DNA of 8,101 nucleotides from Bacteroidota bacterium. Lineage in GTDB: Bacteria; Bacteroidota; Ignavibacteria; UBA10030; SZUA-254. Positions 1 to 5,124 of this stretch are shown piece by piece (position 1 is the stretch's first letter; each line of letters opens with the position of its first letter). Both the position numbers and the translations under genes were made by a program. Location: positions 1 through 8,101 of the forward strand of contig SCUC01000506.1 of the NCBI GenBank assembly GCA_004322375.1, read 5' to 3'. Below the pieces are notes generated by a model. That model ran no database searches and was not told the origin of the DNA. It worked only from the letters and a program-made list of their open reading frames with translations.

Positions 1-696
1 TTCACGCACACCAATGGTTCGGTTACAATTTCAATCTCTTCGCTTTGCAACGAACATTGCACGATAGATATCTCCGATACGGGCATCGGGATACCTTCCA
101 CGGCGCTAGGAAAATTATTTTCCACAGAAGAACGCTATAGTACCAGCGGCACAAAAGGCGAGCAGGGCAACGGGGTTGGTCTTCTTCTTACGTATGAAAT
201 TCTCGCTCGCCACCGCGGTTCCATCTCCATTGATAGTGAAATCGGCAAAGGGACTGTGGTCCACCTCACCTTGCGACATGCGTTCCAAAACAACGCCGCC
301 ATACTGCTTGTGGATGATGACCCGGTTGTGCGTCTGCTCCACACCAACTACCTCTCACGAATTTTTCCATCGTATAAAATTGTGCAAGCTGCAGACGGCA
401 TCGAAGCCCTAAAACAAGCTGAATCGGTTTTGCCCTCTCTCATTGTTACCGATTATTCGATGCCCAACATGAACGGAATTCAGCTCATCCAGGAACTTAA
501 GAAAAACCCCGCGACGAGCGATATCCCGATCATCGCCGCAACCGGAGATAGCTCCAATGCCAACCATGAAGCTCTTATCCTGAGCGGCGCTCGCGCAGTT
601 GTGCTGAAACCATTAGTCAACAGCGAGTTCCAAACCATTGCAGAAAAAATTTTCCACGAACAACAGAAGGAAGCGGTTGCGGTAAACGATAGATAA
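1..696 (+). CDS. Hybrid sensor histidine kinase, 3' end (HATPase_c + receiver domain), 5' end outside window
   Basis: Frame 1 is open from the first base to TAA at 694-696, giving the last 231 residues of a longer protein. Residues 1-92 are the C-terminal part of a GHKL ATPase domain. The G1 box DTGIGIP lies at residues 26-32, an F-box-like KLF at 38-40, a G2 box GNGVGL at 56-61, and a G3-type GKGT just before residue 86. After a linker of only a few residues comes a complete CheY-like receiver. Its acidic pair is at residues 105-106, the probable phospho-acceptor Asp is at 151 (in TDYSMPNMNG), the switch Thr at 181 and the conserved Lys at 203. The His-containing dimerisation domain and any sensor domain must lie upstream. 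In this family ATP phosphorylates a His and the phosphate passes to the receiver Asp. The signal and output are unknown. The receiver ends the protein, and no DNA-binding domain follows. The gene is followed by a strong terminator and converges on the arsR-like gene. Confidence 0.93.
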   Translation, partial: FTHTNGSVTISISSLCNEHCTIDISDTGIGIPSTALGKLFSTEERYSTSGTKGEQGNGVGLLLTYEILARHRGSISIDSEIGKGTVVHLTLRHAFQNNAAILLVDDDPVVRLLHTNYLSRIFPSYKIVQAADGIEALKQAESVLPSLIVTDYSMPNMNGIQLIQELKKNPATSDIPIIAATGDSSNANHEALILSGARAVVLKPLVNSEFQTIAEKIFHEQQKEAVAVNDR

Positions 697-718
697 TACG
701 ATAATACAAGTTCGACCA

Positions 719-743
719 TGTTGAAGCCGTAACGTCTTCAACA
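719..743 (+). other. Hairpin just upstream of the terminator
   Basis: TGTTGAAG at 719-726 pairs with CTTCAACA at 736-743, an 8-bp stem with a 9-nt loop. It lies 22 nt after the kinase stop codon and 11 nt before the terminator stem. There is no U-run behind it, so alone it is not a terminator. It may stabilise the mRNA 3' end. Confidence 0.5.
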
Positions 744-754
744 AGAGCTATAAG

Positions 755-794
755 AGACCGCGGATAACCACTAATCGTCGCGGTCTTTTTTTTT
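755..794 (+). terminator. Rho-independent terminator of the histidine kinase gene
   Basis: AGACCGCG (755-762) pairs perfectly with CGCGGTCT (779-786), and a run of nine T follows (786-794). Inside the loop, GAT (763-765) and ATC (774-776) can add three more pairs across a 2-nt bulge. The T-run is on the plus strand only, so it serves the kinase transcript rather than the converging minus-strand gene. Confidence 0.92.
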
Positions 795-833
795 AACTGA
801 TGTTACTCTAAAAATAAATTTTTTATGGCTGCG

Positions 834-948
834 ATAGGTATAAAACCCATCGCTAATACATAAAAACGATCACACCATTCCTCCGTCCCTCTGCTCCTCC
901 GCTCCTCCACTCACCACCTTCCGTTTCTTCAACGGTTCTTATACCTAT
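834..948. repeat. 14-bp inverted repeat enclosing an octamer array
   Basis: ATAGGTATAAAACC (834-847) pairs with GGTT (934-937) plus TTATACCTAT (939-948), leaving only C938 unpaired. The arms flank the pyrimidine-rich octamer array at 879-918. The left arm can also form a local hairpin, with GCGAT (831-835) pairing ATCGC (849-853), so two structures compete. The element fills most of the spacer between two converging genes, and no coding potential is visible in it. Confidence 0.6.
879..918. repeat. Degenerate octamer tandem array 1 (consensus TCCTCCGC)
   Basis: There are five consecutive 8-nt units: TCCTCCGT, CCCTCTGC, TCCTCCGC, TCCTCCAC, TCACCACC. The strand is almost pure pyrimidine. On the minus strand, which the adjacent arsR-like gene uses, it reads as repeated GCGGAGGA. 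The same consensus recurs at 1653-1700. Confidence 0.65.
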
Positions 949-965
949 AACGTATTACCTAAAAA

Positions 966-1538
966 CTAAATCCGCCAATACTTACCGCCGCCGCCTTCAC
1001 GCGCCATATACTTGTAATCTACAAATGCTCTTCTCACGCGAGCGGTATCTTTCGTAAATTTTGCGAGCATTTGGTTGACTTGTTTTTCGGTGTATTCAAT
1101 CCCGGGCTTAAATTCGCGAAGCATGTAGCGAATCAACACAAGGACTTTTTTCTCTTGCACAGGAAATGCCTTAATTCTGCCTTCAGGAGTAACAAACGTA
1201 GCGATAATTTTCCGCTCAAAGACATCCTCACCAGCCGAATCGGAAGCCAATCCTTTCAGTTCATCCCAGTGTAAGAGATATTTTGCAGTTGTTTCTAATG
1301 GGCGTGTTTGAAGAGAGTACACGCTGTAGTAGCCCTGTACTTTCCCCTCAACAAGTCCTGCTTTTGAAAGAACGGAAAGATGATGTGAAACGGTGGATGC
1401 GCCTATGCTTAACGCTGAGGCTAACTCTTCAACATTATGGGATTGTTGTGCCAGCAAGCCGATAATCTTCAACCGATTCTTATCAGCTAACGCTTTGAAT
1501 AAGGTAAGTAATTCTGAGTTTGATTCTAATTCTGCCAT
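966..1538 (-). CDS. ArsR-family winged-helix regulator with C-terminal DUF2087 domain
   Basis: The protein has 190 residues. Residues 10-85 form an ArsR-type winged helix: LFKALADKNRLKIIGLL, then the recognition region SIGASTVSHHLSVLSKAGLV (about 44-63) and a YYSVYSL wing at 70-76. Residues 107-190 match the DUF2087 pattern: a basic FPVQEKKVLVLIRYML stretch, YTEKQVNQ (149-156), a VRRAFVDY segment (168-175) and a terminal REGGGGKYWRI. This pairing of domains is known in small transcription regulators, but the ligand of DUF2087 is not established. No cysteine metal-binding motif of classical ArsR proteins is present, so metal sensing is unlikely. The start at 1538 is supported by AAAGGA five nt upstream. 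A 12-bp-arm inverted repeat over the predicted promoter suggests autoregulation. It is separated from the flippase gene by about 180 nt containing its own promoter. Confidence 0.9.
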   Translation of the reverse strand: MAELESNSELLTLFKALADKNRLKIIGLLAQQSHNVEELASALSIGASTVSHHLSVLSKAGLVEGKVQGYYSVYSLQTRPLETTAKYLLHWDELKGLASDSAGEDVFERKIIATFVTPEGRIKAFPVQEKKVLVLIRYMLREFKPGIEYTEKQVNQMLAKFTKDTARVRRAFVDYKYMAREGGGGKYWRI

Positions 1539-1543
1539 TTCAT

Positions 1544-1549
1544 TCCTTT
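1544..1549 (-). promoter_or_regulatory. Shine-Dalgarno site of the arsR-like gene
   Basis: On the minus strand AAAGGA ends five nt before the ATG at 1538. It is one of the few clear ribosome binding sites in the window and fixes the start. Its first base overlaps the edge of the operator-like inverted repeat. Confidence 0.7.
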
Positions 1550-1582
1550 CAATTTATTTCGATGAATATAGAAATAAATTGA
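1549..1582 (-). promoter_or_regulatory. Operator-like inverted repeat upstream of the arsR-like gene
   Basis: TCAATTTATTTC (1549-1560) and GAAATAAATTGA (1571-1582) are perfect 12-bp arms around a 10-nt spacer. The repeat covers the predicted -10 box and most of the -35/-10 spacer. An AT-rich palindrome at this place is what an autorepressing ArsR-type dimer would bind (inference). Confidence 0.75.
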
Positions 1583-1593
1583 TTGAGATACAA
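1565..1593 (-). promoter_or_regulatory. Predicted sigma-70-type promoter of the arsR-like gene
   Basis: On the minus strand a -35 box TTGTAT (1588-1593) is followed, after exactly 17 nt, by a -10 box TATATT (1565-1570). Initiation would fall near 1557-1560, inside the left arm of the inverted repeat. The hexamers are good but not perfect matches. The gene probably starts its own transcript. Confidence 0.55.
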
Positions 1594-1652
1594 ATGACTA
1601 ATGTACAAATTTACCGTAGTAACTAAAAACAAAGCTCTCAAATTAATCCATT

Positions 1653-1700
1653 CTCCTCTCTCCTCCGCTCCCCCGCCCCTCTGCCCTTCCGCTCCCACGC
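1653..1700. repeat. Degenerate octamer tandem array 2 (consensus TCCTCCGC)
   Basis: There are six units in register: CTCCTCTC, TCCTCCGC, TCCCCCGC, CCCTCTGC, CCTTCCGC, TCCCACGC. TCCTCCGC and CCCTCTGC each occur exactly in array 1 (879-918). The array begins 20 nt beyond the flippase stop codon at 1720-1722 and would lie in the 3' UTR of that transcript, reading as purine-rich GCGGAGGA repeats. Confidence 0.68.
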
Positions 1701-1719
1701 TTCAGCCTTCACCTGTTAC

Positions 1720-3195
1720 CTATGGCTTAATATCGGCGCCTTTTCCCCGTACAATAATTCTTCTAAGCATCTCCATCTCCCCCGGCTTAAAAAATTTCAC
1801 AATGCCGAGCAACAAGAAAAACACCAGAATCATCAAAGCCTTAAATAATGATTCAAATGCTGACGCAAGAACCGCAGCTTCCGCGACTACAACGATTGTT
1901 ACAACAACGCCAAGTTTGGCAAGTCTCCCCCATTCGTATTGCATCGGGTAAATACGCTGTGTCATTATATAGGTCAGAACAGCCATAACTACGTAAGCAG
2001 CAAGCGTTGCATACGCGGCGCCGGTCATTCCAAGAACCGGGATGAGAATAACATTCGCTGCGATATTGACAATAGCAGCCGCAATGGTTATCGGTGGATT
2101 ATACCGGGTCTTTTTTTCAATATAAATCCCCGCCGACATCGTTGTCGCCATGCCTAAAAACAAATACCCAAGAAGAACTACCGGCACAATCTCAAGCCCG
2201 CTCCAGTACCGCTCGTTGATCAGATGATGCCCGTAGAATGTTATGCGGACGACATCGTCAATAAAAAACGTCAGGACAAGAAACACCGTTGTCATGATAA
2301 ACGTGAAGTATGTCAACACTCGCGCAAACAGTTGTTTCGCGTTTGCTTCATTTGCGACGGAAAAAATAAACGGTTTCCATGCGTAATCGAACATGGAAAC
2401 AATGAGCATCATGAAAATCCCAAGCCGATAGTTCGCCTGGTAAATTCCTACCGTTGCATCGTCAGTCAGCGCCTTCAAAATAGGGCGGTCTACAACTTGC
2501 AGTGCCATTCCTGCCAATCCCGCAGGAATGGATGGCAGTCCATACTTCATTAACGATTTCCACAACCCGGTATTTTTTTCAACAACAAGATTACGCAGAA
2601 TGCCTGGCAGCAGCAGCAACACTGTTACAGCAGAAGAAACAATACCGCTGATAAAAATCCCTTCGACGCCTTTATCGAAAACAACAAGAAGAAGAATATT
2701 CATCCCGACGTTGACGATAATATTGACAAGCTTCAGCATCGCGAACTTCGTTGCTTTACGTTCAAGCCGTAATAGCGCGAATGGTATCGCCGCAACGGTA
2801 TCGAACAAAAGAATGCCGGCAGTATAGTACACAAGATTGAATTGATCATCCGGCAACGCTAACGAACGGAGGAGCAATGGGGCGGAGAAGCAGAGGAGGA
2901 TGGTAAACGCTAGAGATGAGCCTCCAAGCGAAAGAAATGCCGAGCTGAAGCATTGCTTTTTTGAGCCCTCTTCCTCTGTAGAAGCATACTTAAGGAACGC
3001 TGTTTCCATCCCGTACAAATATACAACATTCGCAAAGGCAATCAATGAATAAATATAACTGACAATGCCATATTCGCCGGGTAGAAGAACGTTCGTATAA
3101 AAAGGAACGAGAAGAAAGTTGAGAAATCTTCCCACAATCGTGCTGATACCATAAATCGCGGTATCTGTTCCTAACCGTTTCAGCTGTTGATACAT
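1720..3195 (-). CDS. Oligosaccharide flippase (Wzx/MATE-like polysaccharide biosynthesis protein)
   Basis: The protein has 491 residues and is hydrophobic throughout, with roughly 12-14 predicted membrane helices. It opens with MYQQLKRLGTDTAIYGISTIVGRFLNFLLVPFYT-type sequence (residues 1-34), the usual N-terminus of the polysaccharide biosynthesis / O-antigen flippase family. LLPGEYGIVSY (37-47) and an acidic TEEEGSKK loop (73-80) follow. A second polysaccharide-synthesis-type half begins with RYNPPITIAAAIVNIAANVILIP-like sequence. Such proteins move undecaprenyl-diphosphate-linked sugars across the inner membrane. Substrate cannot be read from sequence. The start at 3195 has only a distant AGGTAG as ribosome binding site. 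It lies 83 nt after nadC, with a heptamer array in the spacer. The glycosyltransferase fusion at the right end of the window is a likely partner in the same pathway. Specific gene naming (wzx) is not justified. Confidence 0.9.
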   Translation of the reverse strand: MYQQLKRLGTDTAIYGISTIVGRFLNFLLVPFYTNVLLPGEYGIVSYIYSLIAFANVVYLYGMETAFLKYASTEEEGSKKQCFSSAFLSLGGSSLAFTILLCFSAPLLLRSLALPDDQFNLVYYTAGILLFDTVAAIPFALLRLERKATKFAMLKLVNIIVNVGMNILLLVVFDKGVEGIFISGIVSSAVTVLLLLPGILRNLVVEKNTGLWKSLMKYGLPSIPAGLAGMALQVVDRPILKALTDDATVGIYQANYRLGIFMMLIVSMFDYAWKPFIFSVANEANAKQLFARVLTYFTFIMTTVFLVLTFFIDDVVRITFYGHHLINERYWSGLEIVPVVLLGYLFLGMATTMSAGIYIEKKTRYNPPITIAAAIVNIAANVILIPVLGMTGAAYATLAAYVVMAVLTYIMTQRIYPMQYEWGRLAKLGVVVTIVVVAEAAVLASAFESLFKALMILVFFLLLGIVKFFKPGEMEMLRRIIVRGKGADIKP

Positions 3196-3234
3196 GAACT
3201 GTAGCTACTACCTATTTGATAACAGTAAACAAAG

Positions 3235-3276
3235 AACCGGAAACTGGAGACCGGAAACCGAAAACTGGAAACATGA
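3235..3276. repeat. Degenerate heptamer tandem array A (AACYGGA)
   Basis: There are six contiguous 7-nt units: AACCGGA, AACTGGA, GACCGGA, AACCGAA, AACTGGA, AACATGA. The array fills the nadC-flippase spacer and ends three nt before the nadC stop codon. Its tail ACATGAAGC resembles units of the array at 4381-4422. Confidence 0.68.
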
Positions 3277-3278
3277 AG

Positions 3279-4127
3279 CTATGAGTCAACCTCAAGAGAA
3301 ATATCCAGCGCTTTCGGCGAATGGGTAAGCGCCCCGATGGAAATAAAATCAACGCCCGTTTCTGCAATTGCGCGCACGGTATCCAGCGTTACGTTCCCCG
3401 AAGCTTCAACCTCCACATTGTGATTGATAAGCGCAACAGCCTTCCGCGTTTCCTCCAAAGAAAAATTATCGAGCATGATGCGGTTCACTCCCTGAAATCC
3501 TAACGCGACTTTAACCTCTTCAAGATTTTTTGTTTCTACTTCAACGTTCATAGCTAACCCTCTCCGGCTCATTTCAGCAAGACAACGTTCAATGGCGATT
3601 GCAATGCCTCCAGCCGCTTCAATATGGTTATCTTTTATCAACACCATATCATCCAATCCAAAGCGGTGATTCACTCCTCCTCCAATGCTTACGGAGAGTT
3701 TATCCAGCATTCTCAACCCCGGGGCTGTCTTTCTCGTGTCGGTTACTTTTGCAGATGTTCCTGCTATTCTTTCTACAAATGCTCTTGTCAGCGATGCAAT
3801 ACCGCTCATTCGCTGGACAATATTAAGAGCCGTCCGCTCCGCCTTTAATATACTCGCGAGAGAGCCTGTAATTTCCAGAACAGGTGTCCCCGCTCGAATA
3901 TAATCACCTTCTTTATGCAAGAAAACAATCTCTACTTCAGGGTCAACATGATAGAAAACATACGCGGCAATTTCCAGTCCCGCGATTACTCCATCTTGCT
4001 TTACGAGAAGGTGAGCATGTCCTTTCTTTTCAGGAGGTACAATGGAGTCTGTCGTAATATCTCCACCACCGAGGTCTTCCCGGAGCGCTTCTTCAACAAT
4101 TCGATTGATAACACTTTCACGATCCAT
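3279..4127 (-). CDS. nadC: Nicotinate-nucleotide pyrophosphorylase (carboxylating), NadC
   Basis: The protein has 282 residues, the normal length for the family. It converts quinolinate and phosphoribosyl pyrophosphate to nicotinate mononucleotide, CO2 and pyrophosphate in de novo NAD synthesis (cytosolic). Visible family signatures are REDLGGGDITTDSIVP (16-31), ERTALNIVQRMSGIAS (97-112), TDTRKTAPGLR (129-139), IGGGVNHR (148-155), LIKDNHI (163-169), VEVET (195-199), RIMLDNF (216-222), EASGNV (241-246) and a final SIGALTHS (263-270). The Arg, Lys and His residues of the active site are present in these blocks. The start at 4127 is set by AAGGAAG at 4134-4140, six nt upstream. The gene begins inside the preceding Trm112-like gene with an 11-bp overlap, which suggests translational coupling. 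No nadA or nadB is in the window. Confidence 0.96.
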   Translation of the reverse strand: MDRESVINRIVEEALREDLGGGDITTDSIVPPEKKGHAHLLVKQDGVIAGLEIAAYVFYHVDPEVEIVFLHKEGDYIRAGTPVLEITGSLASILKAERTALNIVQRMSGIASLTRAFVERIAGTSAKVTDTRKTAPGLRMLDKLSVSIGGGVNHRFGLDDMVLIKDNHIEAAGGIAIAIERCLAEMSRRGLAMNVEVETKNLEEVKVALGFQGVNRIMLDNFSLEETRKAVALINHNVEVEASGNVTLDTVRAIAETGVDFISIGALTHSPKALDISLEVDS

Positions 4128-4308
4128 TCGTATCTTCCTTAGTTGAAGAAGAATTTTGCTGGTGAATAATCATGATGGGAATATTTTCTCTGATTGGAAA
4201 CGTCAGGTGACAGTGTGAACAAATCAACATCGTCTGATCCTCGTTACTATGCACCTCTCCCTCACATTCAGGACAACAAAGGATATTCAGTAGTTCGGCA
4301 GATAGCAT
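4117..4308 (-). CDS. Trm112-like zinc-ribbon protein (YcaR/DUF343 family)
   Basis: This is a 63-residue protein. Residues 1-47 match the Trm112/YcaR fold: LLNILCCPECEGEV (6-19), a CSHC knuckle at 30-33, and FPIRENIPIMI (37-47), the family's FPI(R)xGIPxMI block. Cysteines at 12, 15, 30 and 33 (with an extra Cys at 11) could bind one zinc. Family members are small partner proteins, in yeast and archaea of methyltransferases. The role of bacterial ones is poorly defined. The tail after residue 50 is polar and probably disordered. The stop codon lies inside the nadC start region (11-bp overlap). No Shine-Dalgarno sequence is seen upstream. Instead a GATATGG array begins 12 nt before the start codon, so the start is less certain than the identity. 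Confidence 0.87.
   Translation of the reverse strand: MLSAELLNILCCPECEGEVHSNEDQTMLICSHCHLTFPIRENIPIMIIHQQNSSSTKEDTNGS
4134..4140 (-). promoter_or_regulatory. Shine-Dalgarno site of nadC inside the upstream gene
   Basis: AAGGAAG on the minus strand lies six nt before the nadC ATG, within the last codons of the Trm112-like gene. It supports the overlapping start. Confidence 0.65.
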
Positions 4309-4319
4309 GATGAAATACA

Positions 4320-4354
4320 GATATGGGATATGGGATATGGGACGTGAGATTTAA
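4320..4354. repeat. Degenerate heptamer tandem array B (GATATGG)
   Basis: There are three exact GATATGG copies (4320-4340), then GACGTGA and GATTTAA in the same 7-nt register. The array starts 12 nt before the Trm112-like ATG and so forms its 5' leader, where a ribosome binding site would be expected. Confidence 0.7.
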
Positions 4355-4380
4355 GATTTTTCAACACTGTGTTGTATATA

Positions 4381-4422
4381 ACTTGAAGATTGAAGCCTGA
4401 AACATGAAACTTGAAGCATGAA
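4381..4422. repeat. Degenerate heptamer tandem array C (RCWTGAA)
   Basis: There are six consecutive units: ACTTGAA, GATTGAA, GCCTGAA, ACATGAA, ACTTGAA, GCATGAA. The array begins right after a short AT-rich spacer following array B and ends nine nt before the thioesterase stop codon, so the whole 122-nt spacer is nearly all heptamers. Confidence 0.72.
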
Positions 4423-4430
4423 ACCGTTTC

Positions 4431-4853
4431 TCATTTACTAACTTTTTCTTTGTACGACTTTATCGCTTCAAGAAAAAATTCAGGGGCGCGTGTTGGTTTC
4501 CCGGAAGCAGCATTGAGAAAGCTGTGTACCGTGTGTCCGGTGGCTATCAATTCTTTCGTTAGGGTATTGATTGTCTCGTACTCAATCCTGAGACGCGCTA
4601 AAAGGGATTCTTTGAAGATGGTTTTAACAAGCAGCTCGTCATCATACCGGGCAGATTTCAAGTAATTCGCATGGGCTTCAATAACGGGAAGAAAATATCC
4701 GCGCCGTTCAATTTCAGGATATGGCAACCCTATTTGCCGTAACAGGTCGGAACGCCCTTGCTCAAAGTACTCGAAATACTTACCGTAGTATGCAAATTTC
4801 ATTTGGTCGGTATCCGCGTAACGGACACGGATGAGGGTTTCAGAAACAATCAT
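4431..4853 (-). CDS. Hotdog-fold acyl-CoA thioesterase (YbgC/4-hydroxybenzoyl-CoA thioesterase family)
   Basis: The protein has 140 residues, typical family length. The N-terminus carries the family signature RVRYADTDQMKFAYYGKY (9-26) followed by FEYFEQGRSDLLRQIG (27-42). The catalytic Asp of the YbgC motif (second Asp of DTD) is present at residue 16. The usual GVVYH segment is changed: Lys at 19 replaces Gly, and Tyr at 23 stands where E. coli YbgC has His25. Later blocks are HANYLKSARYDDEL (61-74) and LRIEYET (88-94), the core helix and strands. Such enzymes hydrolyse short- or medium-chain acyl-CoA or act on acyl-ACP. Substrate cannot be assigned. No Shine-Dalgarno sequence is visible. 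Instead a four-hairpin array lies just upstream (4884-4997). Confidence 0.9.
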   Translation of the reverse strand: MIVSETLIRVRYADTDQMKFAYYGKYFEYFEQGRSDLLRQIGLPYPEIERRGYFLPVIEAHANYLKSARYDDELLVKTIFKESLLARLRIEYETINTLTKELIATGHTVHSFLNAASGKPTRAPEFFLEAIKSYKEKVSK

Positions 4854-4883
4854 GACTGAAGTTACGCAAAGCGCCTTTCCGTA

Positions 4884-4899
4884 TCACCGTAAACGGTGA
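4884..4899. repeat. Hairpin 1 of the periodic array
   Basis: TCACCG (4884-4889) pairs with CGGTGA (4894-4899) around a TAAA loop. It is the hairpin nearest the thioesterase start. Confidence 0.65.
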
Positions 4900-4913
4900 C
4901 GCTACTATATCCA

Positions 4914-4931
4914 AGTCGGATAAATCCGACT
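4914..4931. repeat. Hairpin 2 of the periodic array
   Basis: AGTCGGA (4914-4920) pairs perfectly with TCCGACT (4925-4931) around a TAAA loop. Its centre is 31 nt from that of hairpin 1. Confidence 0.7.
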
Positions 4932-4945
4932 GAATTGACCAAAAC

Positions 4946-4964
4946 AGTCCTGTTTTACAGGACT
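4946..4964. repeat. Hairpin 3 of the periodic array
   Basis: AGTCCTG (4946-4952) pairs perfectly with CAGGACT (4958-4964) around TTTTA, with an extra T-A pair possible. Its centre is 32.5 nt from that of hairpin 2. Confidence 0.7.
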
Positions 4965-4975
4965 TGTATTCAATA

Positions 4976-4997
4976 GCATTGTCGTTTACGGCAATGC
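4976..4997. repeat. Hairpin 4 of the periodic array
   Basis: GCATTGTCG (4976-4984) pairs with CGGCAATGC (4989-4997) around a TTTA loop. This gives nine pairs with one G-T wobble, the longest of the four. Its centre is 31.5 nt from that of hairpin 3. Confidence 0.7.
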
Positions 4998-5124
4998 GAA
5001 CGTAATTTATCCTAAAATCCATCAGTGTGTATAACTTCAATCATGATGAAAATACCTGACTGACTTCAAGGTATAAATCAACTTCTTACTAATAATTGTC
5101 AATAGCTCAATCTACGATCGTCAA

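Larger units (their letters stand above)
4854..5124. other. 271-nt spacer between accA and the thioesterase gene
   Basis: I see no convincing gene in this spacer. It holds the four-hairpin array (4884-4997) and, nearer accA, a separate 6-bp inverted repeat ATACCT/AGGTAT (5052-5057, 5069-5074). On the minus strand that repeat is followed by only three T, making it a weak candidate for an accA terminator. TTACG (4862-4866) and CGTAA (5001-5005) form a 5-bp pair bracketing the hairpin array, which may be chance. Confidence 0.6.

Noticed and set aside
256..696. A separate response regulator gene starting at 256
   Set aside because: The frame is continuous from base 1 with the ATPase boxes, and the supposed start is a GTG inside the last strand of the ATPase domain. 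It is the receiver of a hybrid kinase.
755..794. Bidirectional terminator also serving the arsR-like gene
   Set aside because: The T-run is on one side only. Read on the minus strand, the stem is followed by CTTATAGC-like sequence without a U-run.
966..1538. Metal-responsive ArsR/SmtB repressor
   Set aside because: No cysteine or His/Asp metal site is visible in the helix-turn-helix or at the ends, and no metal transporter is nearby.
1601..1951. A plus-strand reading frame across octamer array 2
   Set aside because: The Pro/Ser-rich start is translated repeat, and the rest is antisense to the flippase.
4320..4422. Possible CRISPR array
   Set aside because: The units are 7 nt and adjacent, with no 25-40 nt repeats, unique spacers or cas genes.
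4840..5040. A 66-codon minus-strand reading frame running through the four-hairpin array
   Set aside because: Its sequence is dictated by the palindromes, it has no ribosome binding site, it overlaps the thioesterase start in another frame, and it shows no domain. Structured non-coding DNA explains it better, though a copy-by-copy codon test was not possible.
5052..5074. accA terminator
   Set aside because: The stem is only 6 bp with an 11-nt loop and three T behind it, too weak to call as a terminator.
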